Assembly: GCA_021163155.1 (NCBI GenBank)
Contig: JAGGXI010000072.1
Span: 1-49,221, forward strand
Origin: Candidatus Aerophobota bacterium
GTDB lineage: Bacteria; Aerophobota; Aerophobia; Aerophobales; JAGGXI01
Direction of reading: 5' to 3'
DNA length: 49,221 bases
Part shown: positions 37,401 through 45,824 of the stretch, piece by piece
How positions within the stretch are numbered: the first letter of the stretch is position 1
Layout: each line of letters opens with the position of its first letter
Notes under the pieces: model-generated
What the model was told of the DNA's origin: nothing
The model's input: only the letters and a program-made list of their open reading frames with translations
Database searches by the model: none
Made by a program: the position numbers and the translations under genes

Positions 37401-40400
37401 AATTTCTTCATTACCCCTAACTGCTTAATTAACTTAATTCTTTTAGTTTTATTTCCTTCTTCAAGGAGTTTTTCTTTCAATCTTTTCATTGATTCTTCTA
37501 AGTCCATATTCTCTAAAATTTCTAAAATTGCTTCTGCTCCCATACCTGCACGGAAAGCATCTTCTCCATAAATCTGTTTATATCTTTGATACTCCTCTTC
37601 ACTTAAAATTTGTAATTTCTTTAAAGGAGTTTTACCGGGGTCAATTATTAAATAGTTCATAAAATAGATTACCTTTTCTACCTCACTTCTTTTAAGATTA
37701 AGTAAAGACGGCAAATATTTCTTTACATACCAGATATGAGTAACAGGAGTAGACAACTCGATATGCCCCATTCTTTCTCGGCGAACTTTGGATGAGGTAA
37801 CCTCAACCCCACATCTCTCACATACTACACCCTTATATTTCATCTTTCTATATTTACCACAATAGCATTCATAGCTTTTTGTAGGCCCAAAGATTTGTTC
37901 ACAAAAAAGTCCTCCTCTCTCTGGCCTAAAAGTCCGATAATTAATAGTATCTGTCTTTCTCACCTCTCCATGAGACCACTTCCTTATCTCTTCAGAAGAA
38001 GCTAATCTTATCTTTATTTTATCTATATTATCCATCTTCCATGGTTCTTCCCCTTTTTCCATATCCTCGATAGAAAATTTTTTAGTGCCTTCCCAAAACT
38101 CCAAATTCAATCCCAGGGCTTGAAGCTCTTTAACTAAAACCTTGAAAGATTCAGGAGTTTGAGTACTTAATGTATTTTCCCTTTTTACTATCTCTTCATG
38201 GATTTTGGTTCTTCCCTGAATATCATCAGATTTATTGGTAAGCATTTCCTGAAGAGTATAGGCTGCTCCATATCCTTCCAAAGCCCATACTTCCATTTCC
38301 CCGAATCTCTGTCCTCCTTGCCTTGACCTCCCCCCTAATGGCTGCTGAGTAATCAAAGCATAAGGTCCGGTAGAACGAGCATGTATTTTCTCCTCAGCTA
38401 AGTGGATGAGTTTCATTATATACATATAACCTACGGCAACTGGCTGATGAAAAGGCTCTCCTGTCCGCCCATCATAAAGAATAGTCTTCCCTGACTCGGA
38501 AAGATGAGCCTTATTTAATAGCTCCCTTATCTTATCCTCCAGGGGGCCCTCAAAAACAGGGCATATCATATATGCACCTAAAGTTTTCGCTATCCATCCT
38601 AAGTGCATCTCTAATATCTGACCTATATTCATTCTCGAAGGAACCCCTAAAGGATTTAAGACTATCTCTATAGGCGTTCCATCAGGAAGATAAGGCATAT
38701 CTTCCTCAGGAAGCACCCTGGAGACGACTCCCTTATTTCCATGACGGCCAGCCATCTTATCCCCGACCCCAATTTTGCGCCTAACGGCTATATATACCTT
38801 TACTCTCTTTCTTACATTAGGAGGAAGATTATCTTTGTTAGATTGAGAAAGAACTTTAATTTTAATTACCTTTCCTTTAACACCTGGAGGAATCCTTAAA
38901 GAATTATCCTTAACTTTTTGCGCTTTTTCTCCAAAGATGCTACGCAACAGTCTCTCTTCAGGAGTAAGCTTTATCTCAACTTGGGGAGTCACCTTACCTA
39001 CTATAATATCTCCTGGCTTTACCTCTGCTCCTATTCTAATGATACCCTCTCCATCTAAATTTTTTAAAACTGTTTCTTCCACATTAGGAACATCGGCGGT
39101 TATCTCCTCTATTCCTGATTTAAGTTCTTTTGCCTCAACTTGAAATTCCTCAATATGAATAGAGGTAAAAGTATCTTCCTTTACTAATTTTTCGCTAACT
39201 AAGATTGCATCTTCAAAATTGTATCCTTCCCAGGGCATAAAAGCTACGAGAATATTTCTTCCTAAAGAGAGTTTACCATTATTCATAGCTGGGCCATCAG
39301 CTATGAATGCCCCCTCTTTTATTCTGTCCCCTTTAGATACTAAAACTCTTTGATTTATACAAGTTTTTTGATTGGACTTTCTAAATTTTACTAAATTATA
39401 TGTATCTATGCCTTCAGAACTCCTTACACTTACTTTATCAGCATCTACATAGACGACTTCTCCCCCTTTCTTCGCTACTGTTCCAACCATAGAATCTTTA
39501 GCTACTTTTCCTTCTACTCCTGTTTGAACAAAAGGCTCTTCTGGAATTTCTAAGGGGACTGCCTGACGTTGCATATTCGATCCCATCAAAGCTCGGTTAG
39601 CTTCATCGCTCTCTAAAAAAGGAATCAATGAAGTACTAATACTTACCATTTGTTTAGGAGATACATCTATATAATCTATCTCTTCTTTAGCAACCTTTAC
39701 AATCTCTCCCTTATGCCTGGCTATAACTTGCAGGTCTATAAAATTTCCTTCTTCATCAACAGCACCAGCACCAGCAATATGGTACTTATCCTCTTCTCTT
39801 GCATCCAAATATACTATTTCTTTAGTAGCTCTTCCCTTCTTCACTTTTCTATAAGGAGCCTCCAAAAAACCTAATTCATTTATCCTGGCATAACTAGCTA
39901 AAGAAGCAATTAAACCAATGTTTTGCCCTTCAGGGGTTTCTATGGGGCAAATACGTCCATAATGGGTATAATGAACATCTCTCACTTCTTCTTTAGCCTG
40001 AACGCGTGTTAATCCTCCAAGACCAAGAGCCGACAGTCTACGTTTATGAGTTAGCTCAGCTAAAGGGTTAGTTTGATCTAAATATTGAGAAAGAGAGCCT
40101 GTATTAAAAAAACCATTTATTGCACTTCTCATTACATTGGTATTAATAAGAGAACGAGGAGAAACTTTATCCGGCTCCTGAATACTCATTCCTTGTTGAA
40201 CTATTCTTGCCAAATGGACCAAACCAATATGAAACTGGTTAGCTAAAAGTTCACCTATCCCTCTTACCCTTCTGCAAGAAAGATGATCTATGCTTTTAAT
40301 CTCTTCTTTTTCTCTATTTAATTTGAATAGATGTTTTATAGTTTCTACCACATCTTTTAATTGAAGAATTCCTACATCCCAATTATTATTTAAATCTAAC

Positions 40401-41245
40401 TCCTTATTTATTTGATATCTTCCTGTTTTACTTAGATTATACCTATGAGGATCACGGAAATTCTTATCAAAGATTTCTTTTGGTGATTCAAAGATAGCTG
40501 AATGCCCGGGCCGAAGTCTCTGATAAATCTTAAGAAGAGCCTCTTTTTGCGATTTTACTCCGTCTTGCTCAAAACTTTCTTTTAACATCTTTCTATCTCT
40601 AAAATCAGTAAATTCATTGATAATTTGTTCAGGAACTCCCCCCATAGCCCTTATAAATAAGGTAGTCAAAAATTTCCTTCCTCTATTAATACGTGTATAC
40701 AAAAAATCTTTTTTAATTTCAAAATCTAACCAGTTTCCTCTTTCAGGTATAATTCGCGCTTTATAAAGCACTCCTTTCCCTGTCGTAGCTGTAGGATCCT
40801 CCTCAAAAAAGAGACCTGGTGAGCGTTGAAGCTGACTTACTATTACTCTTTCCGCCCCATTAATAATAAAGCTTCCCTTTTCAGTCATCAATGGAAGATT
40901 GCCTAAATAAATCTCTTGTTCAGTTACCTCCCCCGTTTCTGTCCTCTTTAAACGAAGTTTAACATATAAAAAAAGAGAATATGTAAGTTCTTCTTCCCTG
41001 CATTTTTCTATACTATATTGAGGTTTACTAAGTTGATATTCTACAAAATCTAAACGTAATTTTCTATTATAACTCTCTATAGGAAAAACATCTTTAAATA
41101 TCGCTTGTAATCCCTCATTCTTCCTCTTATTTGGAGGAACATCCTCTTGTAGAAAGTTTTTAAAAGAGATTTTCTGCATCTGTAGAAGATCGGAAGTATC
41201 TATTACAGATTTAGATTTAGTAAAATCTATTATTTTCTCTTTCAT
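34475..41245 (-). CDS. rpoBC: Fused RNA polymerase beta-beta-prime subunit (RpoB-RpoC)
   Basis: One open frame of 2256 codons. Residues 1-1046 are RpoB, with the rifampicin-pocket segment around residue 390 (SLSQYLDQTNPLAELTHKRR) and the C-terminal SFKVLVKELQALGL. About 20 linker residues follow. A methionine at 1071 (nt 38035) then begins the normal RpoC N-terminus (IDKIKIRLASSEEIRKWSHG). RpoC has the zinc cysteines C1127, C1129, C1142 and C1145, the magnesium-binding NADFDGDQ at 1513-1520, and a second cysteine cluster (CQAKWGLCQRC). Both halves are of normal length for proteins without large lineage inserts. Fused rpoBC is known from Helicobacter and Wolbachia; those events are separate. 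The start has GGAG eight bases upstream. Confidence 0.96.
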   Translation of the reverse strand: MKEKIIDFTKSKSVIDTSDLLQMQKISFKNFLQEDVPPNKRKNEGLQAIFKDVFPIESYNRKLRLDFVEYQLSKPQYSIEKCREEELTYSLFLYVKLRLKRTETGEVTEQEIYLGNLPLMTEKGSFIINGAERVIVSQLQRSPGLFFEEDPTATTGKGVLYKARIIPERGNWLDFEIKKDFLYTRINRGRKFLTTLFIRAMGGVPEQIINEFTDFRDRKMLKESFEQDGVKSQKEALLKIYQRLRPGHSAIFESPKEIFDKNFRDPHRYNLSKTGRYQINKELDLNNNWDVGILQLKDVVETIKHLFKLNREKEEIKSIDHLSCRRVRGIGELLANQFHIGLVHLARIVQQGMSIQEPDKVSPRSLINTNVMRSAINGFFNTGSLSQYLDQTNPLAELTHKRRLSALGLGGLTRVQAKEEVRDVHYTHYGRICPIETPEGQNIGLIASLASYARINELGFLEAPYRKVKKGRATKEIVYLDAREEDKYHIAGAGAVDEEGNFIDLQVIARHKGEIVKVAKEEIDYIDVSPKQMVSISTSLIPFLESDEANRALMGSNMQRQAVPLEIPEEPFVQTGVEGKVAKDSMVGTVAKKGGEVVYVDADKVSVRSSEGIDTYNLVKFRKSNQKTCINQRVLVSKGDRIKEGAFIADGPAMNNGKLSLGRNILVAFMPWEGYNFEDAILVSEKLVKEDTFTSIHIEEFQVEAKELKSGIEEITADVPNVEETVLKNLDGEGIIRIGAEVKPGDIIVGKVTPQVEIKLTPEERLLRSIFGEKAQKVKDNSLRIPPGVKGKVIKIKVLSQSNKDNLPPNVRKRVKVYIAVRRKIGVGDKMAGRHGNKGVVSRVLPEEDMPYLPDGTPIEIVLNPLGVPSRMNIGQILEMHLGWIAKTLGAYMICPVFEGPLEDKIRELLNKAHLSESGKTILYDGRTGEPFHQPVAVGYMYIMKLIHLAEEKIHARSTGPYALITQQPLGGRSRQGGQRFGEMEVWALEGYGAAYTLQEMLTNKSDDIQGRTKIHEEIVKRENTLSTQTPESFKVLVKELQALGLNLEFWEGTKKFSIEDMEKGEEPWKMDNIDKIKIRLASSEEIRKWSHGEVRKTDTINYRTFRPERGGLFCEQIFGPTKSYECYCGKYRKMKYKGVVCERCGVEVTSSKVRRERMGHIELSTPVTHIWYVKKYLPSLLNLKRSEVEKVIYFMNYLIIDPGKTPLKKLQILSEEEYQRYKQIYGEDAFRAGMGAEAILEILENMDLEESMKRLKEKLLEEGNKTKRIKLIKQLGVMKKFVYSGNKPEWVILKIIPVIPPDFRPMVQLENGVFANSDLNDLYRRIINRNNRLRYLLDIGAPQIIIQNEKKMLQQSVDALIENEKIPQPILGAAHRPLKSLSEIMKGKQGRFRQNLLGKRVDYSGRAVIIPGPDLKLHQCGVPEKMALELFRPFVLAEILLEGKAETIKRANDFIEKTEPFIWEILERVVKDHPVILNRAPTLHRLGMQAFQPILIEGNAIQLHPLVCTAFNADFDGDQMAIHIPLSFEAQLETKTLMFSINNIISPSHGEPIISPTQDITVGCYYLTLEKDTGEEERVFSSREEVIFVYELGKLALHQKIKLRQGKGWISTTPGRVILNQVLPQGMEFKNCLVDKKALTEIVSEIWKKYGNMTTIKVLDKIKKIGFEYATKSGLTFSISDIPNMPKKKKFLQAIEEEVEGYNRRAEDGEISEEERYMDVIDLRVRATEQIGEKVSQYLSKDIFNPLYLMWKSGARGSKDQLRQIVGMKGLMGRSIRETYRHELWDEAFKRQLNISPALIRQYFYPLSGGRLRGRIVEEPIKSSFKDGLTTSEYFLSTSGGRKGLVDTALKTAYAGYLTRKLVAVAQNIIISEEDCGTIDGLYISPLIEEGKLIKSLSSRIVGRVTVSPVIDPSTKEVIIGSNKEITEEMAERIEKVGIKKVKVRSPLTCQAKWGLCQRCYGWDLSTHKLVNVGEAVGVIAAQSIGEPGTQLTLRTFHTGGIFRKGGDIPQGLPRVTELFEPRRHNYSQEKSIRQREGEEALISEREGIVKIENKEGRSFVRIQGEKGEEIVYEAGGELLVSDGEKVEAGRKIIEGSTNPRVLLNIKGVRAVEEYLVNQTQEVYLSQGVDINLKHFEVIIRQMMRRVEIEDPGDTDYLPGEQIDKVEFEEINREIKKNGGKPAKVKPVLLSIPKAVQEDNRSFLSAASFQRAKQVLVEAAVWGQIDQLKGLKENVIIGKLIPAGTGFLNTDLHEN

Positions 41246-41386
41246 TAATTATTCTCCACTGATAGTTTAATTTTCCTAAACTATCAAATTTTAAAGGTTA
41301 TATATAAAATGAAAGTAAACTATTAATTTAAAAATTTAAATTTCGCTTGTTTAAAAAAATTTACCGTTTCCACACAATTCCAATTT

Positions 41387-41414
41387 ACCCTGTCAGAAAG
41401 CTATCTAACAGGGT
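41387..41414 (-). promoter_or_regulatory. Hairpin between rplL and rpoBC
   Basis: In the transcript ACCCTGTTAGA, a six-base loop and TCTGACAGGGT form an 11-base-pair stem with one mismatch, starting six bases after the rplL stop codon. No U-run follows. In E. coli the same junction holds a partial terminator and an RNase III site that set ribosomal-protein to polymerase ratios, and a like role is possible. The sequence also belongs to the hairpin family seen at 23125 and 24157. Confidence 0.6.
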
Positions 41415-41419
41415 TTATC

Positions 41420-41857
41420 TTATTTCAATTCTACTTTTGCTCCTACCGCCTCTAAGGTTTCCTTAATCTTTAAAGCTTCTTCTTTACTTATACCTTTTTT
41501 AACTGGTTTGGGGGCTTGTTCTACTAAATCTTTAGCCTCTTTTAACCCTAAAGAGGTGAGCTTTCTCACCTCTTTAATTACCTGGATCTTTTTACTTCCC
41601 ATATTAGCCAATATTACATCAAACTCTGTTTTTTCTTCTTTCTCTTCCTTTTCTTCTTTTCCACCTGCAGAAGAAACTTGAGAGACAGCTTGAGGAGCAA
41701 AAGCTTGTATTCCAAATTTTTCTTCGAGTTCTTTCACTAACTCTGATAATTCAAGTACATTCATCTGCTCGATTGCTTTTATAATATCATCTTTCTTTAT
41801 CATTCCTTCTCTTACTTTCTCTTCATTTTTTGCTATCTTAGATGTTTTTTCCACCAT
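41420..41857 (-). CDS. rplL: Large ribosomal subunit protein bL12 with N-terminal extension
   Basis: 145 residues. The normal start would be near [20 protein letters not shown], preceded by M19. However, AGGGAG sits seven bases before the ATG at 41857, while M19 has GAAGG almost touching it. I therefore accept 18 extra charged residues ([18 protein letters not shown]). A glutamate/lysine hinge ([15 protein letters not shown]) joins the dimerisation domain to the C-terminal factor-binding domain ([20 protein letters not shown]). The bL12 stalk recruits translational GTPases. Confidence 0.94.
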   Translation of the reverse strand: MVEKTSKIAKNEEKVREGMIKKDDIIKAIEQMNVLELSELVKELEEKFGIQAFAPQAVSQVSSAGGKEEKEEKEEKTEFDVILANMGSKKIQVIKEVRKLTSLGLKEAKDLVEQAPKPVKKGISKEEALKIKETLEAVGAKVELK

Positions 41858-41860
41858 AGG

Positions 41861-42385
41861 TTAACTCCCTTTTCTTTCTTGTAAAATTGCCTTCAATAAA
41901 TAGATCAATTTCCCCAACGGAGAATTTAAAACCATTATCAGTCTCCTTAGGGGGGATTGCATTCCAACGATAAGCTGCGATAAGAGAACTTCTTGACTAG
42001 GCAGACCCCATAAAAGTTTTACTTTCTCTTTTTCTAAGATCTCATCCCCCAAAGACCCTCCCTTAATGGACAAATTTGGATGTTCCGGGAGAAATCCTTT
42101 AAGAACTTTCGCCGAAGTTAAAGGATCATCTTTAACAAAAATTATTCCCGTGGGTCCGGAAAAAAATTTATTTATTCCTTTTATCTTTGCTTTTTCCGCT
42201 GCTCTATAAGCTAAACTATTCTTAACTACACAAAACTTCGCTTTACCTATTTTTCTTAATCTTTTACGAAAATCTGTAAGTTCATCTACTTTTAGCCCAC
42301 AATAATCCAATACAAAAGAGGCTTTACTCTCTTTTAAATTATTGCTTATCTCCTCCACTTGTTTTATTTTCTGTTCTAATCCCAT
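41861..42385 (-). CDS. rplJ: Large ribosomal subunit protein uL10
   Basis: 174 residues: the rRNA-binding N-terminal domain (SFVLDYCGLKVDELTDFRKR, then KAKFCVVKNSLAYRAAEKA and FFSGPTGIIFVKDDP) and a C-terminal helix (SPLRRLIMVLNSPLGKLIYL) that carries bL12 dimers. It ends three bases before rplL. The rplL ribosome site overlaps its last codons, so the two are probably translationally coupled. Confidence 0.97.
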   Translation of the reverse strand: MGLEQKIKQVEEISNNLKESKASFVLDYCGLKVDELTDFRKRLRKIGKAKFCVVKNSLAYRAAEKAKIKGINKFFSGPTGIIFVKDDPLTSAKVLKGFLPEHPNLSIKGGSLGDEILEKEKVKLLWGLPSQEVLLSQLIVGMQSPLRRLIMVLNSPLGKLIYLLKAILQERKGS

Positions 42386-42386
42386 T

Positions 42387-43088
42387 TTATAACATTCCTA
42401 AAGTTTGTTGTAAATTTAAGTTTATTCCCGGTCCCATTGTCGAACAAAGAGTAATTCCCTTGATATACCTTCCTTTTACTGTGGAAGGCTTATTTTTACT
42501 TAAAGAGATTAATAAAGCTTTTAAATTTTCCCACAAGGCTTCCTTTGTAAAAGAAACTTTTCCTATCATCGCATGAATTACTCCTGTAGCATCATTTCTA
42601 TACTCAATCTTACCTTTTTTTAATTCTTCCACAACTTGCGCCGGGTTATCATTAACTGTCCCTACTTTAGGAGAAGGCATTAAACCCTGAGGACCAAGAA
42701 TTCTCCCCAATTTAGCTACTGTTTTCATCATTTGAGGAGTAGAAACCACTGCATCGAAATCTAACCATCCTCCTTCGATTTTTTTAACTAACTCTCCTCC
42801 TCCTACCCAATCCGCTCCTTTCTCTTTAGCCTCCTCAGCCTCCTTCCCACTCGCGAAAACCAAAACTTTCACTTCCTTACCTAATCCCTTAGGAAGAATT
42901 ACTGTTCCTCTTACTCTTTCTCCTCTTTCTTTAGGTTTTATATTCAGCCATATACTTACTTCTACAGATTCGGCAAACTTACAATTAGCTATTCTCTTAA
43001 TCAATTCTAGAGCCTCCAACGAAGAATACTCTCTATTTTTATCTACCTCTTTTATAATTGATAGATATCTTTTCCCTCTTTTCCCCAT
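42387..43088 (-). CDS. rplA: Large ribosomal subunit protein uL1
   Basis: 233 residues with the L1 signature region GRILGPQGLMPSPKVGTVND and the RGTVILPKGLGKEVKVLVFA segment. uL1 forms the mobile L1 stalk at the E site and represses its own operon in other bacteria. It lies one base from rplJ and three after rplK. Confidence 0.97.
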   Translation of the reverse strand: MGKRGKRYLSIIKEVDKNREYSSLEALELIKRIANCKFAESVEVSIWLNIKPKERGERVRGTVILPKGLGKEVKVLVFASGKEAEEAKEKGADWVGGGELVKKIEGGWLDFDAVVSTPQMMKTVAKLGRILGPQGLMPSPKVGTVNDNPAQVVEELKKGKIEYRNDATGVIHAMIGKVSFTKEALWENLKALLISLSKNKPSTVKGRYIKGITLCSTMGPGINLNLQQTLGML

Positions 43089-43091
43089 AAT

Positions 43092-43520
43092 TCATCCCTC
43101 TATTTCTATGCCCATATTCTTGGCTGTTCCCTGAATAATATTTATAGCTTTATCTACCTCATAAGCATTTAAATCGGGTAACTTTATTTGGACAATTTTT
43201 TCCAAATCTTTCCTGCTTACTTTACCTACTTTCTTTTTATTGGGTTCCCCTGAACCTTTATCTATTCCAGCAGCCTTCTTAAGTAAAGAAGCAGCAGGCG
43301 GTGTCTTTAAGTTAAAAGTAAAAGACCTATCTTTATAAACAGTTATAACTACAGGAATTAAAATACTTTCTTTGCCTTTTGTTCTCTCATTAAACGCTTT
43401 ACAAAATTCCATTATATTTACTCCCTGCTGACCCAATGCTGGACCTACCGGAGGAGCTGGATTTGCTTTCCCAGCTACAATTTGAAGTTTTATCTTTGCT
43501 TTTATAGGTTTTTTTGCCAT
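43092..43520 (-). CDS. rplK: Large ribosomal subunit protein uL11
   Basis: 142 residues, with [20 protein letters not shown], then [19 protein letters not shown] and [20 protein letters not shown]. uL11 forms the base of the factor-binding stalk and is needed for RelA activation in other bacteria. Its start ATG shares one base with the nusG stop codon. Confidence 0.98.
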   Translation of the reverse strand: MAKKPIKAKIKLQIVAGKANPAPPVGPALGQQGVNIMEFCKAFNERTKGKESILIPVVITVYKDRSFTFNLKTPPAASLLKKAAGIDKGSGEPNKKKVGKVSRKDLEKIVQIKLPDLNAYEVDKAINIIQGTAKNMGIEIEG

Positions 43521-44053
43521 TAAAGTTTCTCCACATTTACATACTCTAATTCTACAGGAGTCTCTCTCCCAAATATAGAAACCAATACTTTAAGTCTCTG
43601 CTGCTGAGAATTAACCTCTACTATTTCTCCTTGAAAGTTAGCAAAAGGACCCTGAGTAATGCGCACACTTTCTCCTACTTCAAAAACAATGCTTGGCTTA
43701 GGCTTTTCTTCAAAAAGACCTACCCGATACTCAATATTACTCACTTCTCTTTCATCGAGGGGAACAGGTTGTCCTTTAGGACCTACAAAGCCACTAACCC
43801 CAGGAGTGCCACTAATCACATACTTCGTCTCATCAGTAAGCTCTGCTTCAATTAACATATACCCGGGAAAAAATTTTTTTCTATATATTCTTTTTTTACC
43901 GTTTTTAACCTCAGCTATCTTTTCCTTAGGGATAAGTATACGAAAAATTTTGTCTTTTATCCCAAAGAATTCTATTCTTTGCATAAGATTAACCCTTATT
44001 TTATCCTCTTGCCCCACATATGTATGAAGAGCATACCATTTCTTATCCATCAT
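43520..44053 (-). CDS. nusG: Transcription termination/antitermination protein NusG
   Basis: 177 residues: an NGN domain ([20 protein letters not shown], and [20 protein letters not shown]) that binds the polymerase clamp, and a C-terminal KOW domain ([20 protein letters not shown]) that contacts Rho or uS10. Two adjacent ATG codons are possible starts; the second has the better spaced AAGG site. It follows secE by one base. Confidence 0.97.
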   Translation of the reverse strand: MMDKKWYALHTYVGQEDKIRVNLMQRIEFFGIKDKIFRILIPKEKIAEVKNGKKRIYRKKFFPGYMLIEAELTDETKYVISGTPGVSGFVGPKGQPVPLDEREVSNIEYRVGLFEEKPKPSIVFEVGESVRITQGPFANFQGEIVEVNSQQQRLKVLVSIFGRETPVELEYVNVEKL

Positions 44054-44054
44054 A

Positions 44055-44240
44055 TTACCTTAAAAAAACTTTTACTATTTGAAAAAAAAGGATGTCCATT
44101 CCTCCTATAATTATAGCAAAAACAACAAGAGATACTAACACTATAATAGTAGATTTCACAATCTGAGATTTATTAGGCCAACTAACCCTTTTCATCTCAT
44201 TATTTACTGCGTGTAAAAAACTACCTACTTTATGAGCCAT
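44055..44240 (-). CDS. secE: Protein translocase subunit SecE
   Basis: 61 residues from the ATG at 44240, which has GAGGAG about ten bases upstream; a TTG eight codons earlier lacks a site. The amphipathic helix [20 protein letters not shown] and one transmembrane helix (about 33-55) are the minimal SecE. It clamps the two halves of SecY. The gap of 98 bases to tRNA-Trp has no gene. Confidence 0.94.
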   Translation of the reverse strand: MAHKVGSFLHAVNNEMKRVSWPNKSQIVKSTIIVLVSLVVFAIIIGGMDILFFQIVKVFLR

Positions 44241-44338
44241 TCTTTTATTACTCCTCTTCAGCAATGGTAAACAGAAAACTCCGGGGATTAACTTCTTCTT
44301 GCTATTTACCCTTCATTAATCACCATTCACAATCTTTC

Positions 44339-44415
44339 TGGCAGGCCCGGCAGGACTTGAACCCGCAACCGTCGGATTTGGAATCCGGTGCTCTAGCCAA
44401 TTGAGCTACGGACCT
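44339..44415 (-). tRNA. tRNA-Trp (anticodon CCA)
   Basis: 77 bases including an encoded 3' CCA. The acceptor stem AGGTCCG/CGGGCCT pairs over seven bases with one G-T pair. The anticodon stem CCGGA/TCCGA-like arm presents the loop TTCCAAA with anticodon CCA, and the T arm GCGGGTTCAAGTCCTGC is standard. The first two bases overlap the rpmG stop codon. A tRNA-Trp at this place before secE is common. Confidence 0.95.
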
Positions 44416-44554
44416 ATTTTTCTTTATGAAGTGTATGCTTTCTGCAAAATTTACAATACTTTTTAAGAACTAAAGAGGGAGTTTTTTTCTCCTTTTTGGT
44501 AGTATAATTTCTCCTTTTACACTCACTGCATACAAGCGTAACTATCTCCCTCAC
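44414..44554 (-). CDS. rpmG: Large ribosomal subunit protein bL33 (zinc type)
   Basis: 46 residues, translated by hand: [20 protein letters not shown], then [20 protein letters not shown] and TLHKEK. Zinc pairs are CSEC and CKFC. The start is GTG with AAGGAG seven bases upstream. An ATG overlapping that GTG is followed immediately by TGA (ATGTGA), so it cannot be used for this protein. The TAG stop overlaps the 5' end of tRNA-Trp by two bases. It lies 11 bases after tuf. Confidence 0.93.
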   Translation of the reverse strand: MREIVTLVCSECKRRNYTTKKEKKTPSLVLKKYCKFCRKHTLHKEK

Positions 44555-44565
44555 ATTTTTTCTCC

Positions 44566-45768
44566 TTATTCAATAATTTTACTAACCACCCCTGCTCCTA
44601 CTGTATGTCCCCCTTCTCTTATGGCGAATCTTAAACCAAGTTCCATGGCAATAGGAGTAATAAGTTTTATCGTCAGTTTCACATTATCTCCTGGCATTAC
44701 CATCTCTACTCCCTCAGGTAAATTTACATCACCAGTTACATCAGTAGTTCTAAAATAAAATTGTGGTCGGTATCCTTCAAAGAAAGGAGTATGTCGTCCA
44801 CCCTCTTCTTTACTTAATATATATACCTGTGACTCAAATTTAGTATGAGGAGTTATACTTCCTGGAAAAGCAAGGACCTGTCCTCTTTCTACTTCCTTTC
44901 TTTCTATTCCTCGTAAAAGTACACCAATATTGTCTCCTGCTTGAGCCTCATCTAATGTTTTTCTAAACATTTCCAACCCTGTAGCTACTGTTTTTTTAAT
45001 CTCTTTAGACATCCCCACTATCTCTACAGGATCACCTGTCTTAATTTTTCCTCTTTCCATCCTTCCTGTAACTACTGTTCCTCTTCCCGTTATAGTGAAA
45101 ATATCCTCTATGGCTAAAAGGAAAGGCTTATCTACTTCTCTTTTGGGAAGAGGAATATAATCATCTACTGCATTTAATAGTTTAATTATGGGACCGCAAT
45201 GAGGGCAATCTTCTTTTCCGCATCCACAATTTAAAGCTTCAAGAGCTGAACCAGAAATTACAGGTAAATCATCCCCAGGGAACTCATAATTACTTAATAG
45301 CTCTCGAACTTCAAGTTCTACTAATTCCAATAATTCCTTATCTTCTACCCGATCTGCTTTATTTAAAAAAACTACTATTGCTGGAACGTTAACCTGCCGA
45401 GCAAGAATAATATGTTCTCTTGTTTGAGGCATAGCTCCATCAGCAGCGGAAACTACCAAAATAGCCCCATCCATCTGCGCTGCTCCTGTAATCATATTTT
45501 TAATATAATCAGCATGCCCTGGGCAATCTATATGAGCATAATGCCTCTTCTCTGTCTCATACTCCGCATGATAAATAGCGATAGTTAAACCTCTCTCTTT
45601 CTCCTCAGGAGCATTATCAATTTCATTTACGTCTTTAGATACAGCAAGTCCCTTCTTGGACAAAATTTTAGTTATAGCTGCCGTAAGAGTAGTCTTACCG
45701 TGATCAACATGTCCAATAGTTCCAATATTAACATGTGGTTTTGTTCGCACAAATTTTTCCCGTGCCAT
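44566..45768 (-). CDS. tuf: Elongation factor Tu
   Basis: 400 residues from the ATG at 45768, with AAGGAGG well placed upstream and the standard [19 protein letters not shown] opening. GTPase motifs are [16 protein letters not shown] and NKADR. Between domains 1 and 2 there is a cysteine-rich segment, with C181, C183, C188 and C191 in [13 protein letters not shown], at the place where E. coli EF-Tu has EGDAEWEAK; it could bind zinc. tuf here is beside tRNA-Thr and rpmG and not after fusA; no second tuf lies in the window. Confidence 0.97.
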   Translation of the reverse strand: MAREKFVRTKPHVNIGTIGHVDHGKTTLTAAITKILSKKGLAVSKDVNEIDNAPEEKERGLTIAIYHAEYETEKRHYAHIDCPGHADYIKNMITGAAQMDGAILVVSAADGAMPQTREHIILARQVNVPAIVVFLNKADRVEDKELLELVELEVRELLSNYEFPGDDLPVISGSALEALNCGCGKEDCPHCGPIIKLLNAVDDYIPLPKREVDKPFLLAIEDIFTITGRGTVVTGRMERGKIKTGDPVEIVGMSKEIKKTVATGLEMFRKTLDEAQAGDNIGVLLRGIERKEVERGQVLAFPGSITPHTKFESQVYILSKEEGGRHTPFFEGYRPQFYFRTTDVTGDVNLPEGVEMVMPGDNVKLTIKLITPIAMELGLRFAIREGGHTVGAGVVSKIIE

Positions 45769-45824
45769 CTTTTTATCCTCCTTAAAATAAATCAAATTTT
45801 ATATCTTACACACTTTTCCATTAA

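Noticed and set aside
40040-40085. Natural rifampicin resistance from the RpoB pocket (ALGLGGL in place of ALGPGGL, SQYLDQ in place of SQFMDQ)
   Set aside because: The key residues equivalent to D516, H526, R529 and S531 are unchanged. The differing positions are not decisive and resistance cannot be claimed.
34475-41245. The RpoB-RpoC fusion as a frameshift artefact
   Set aside because: Both halves and the linker are in one frame without a stop, and the linker is ordinary acidic/lysine sequence. A missing base cannot be fully excluded without reads, but nothing in the sequence suggests it.
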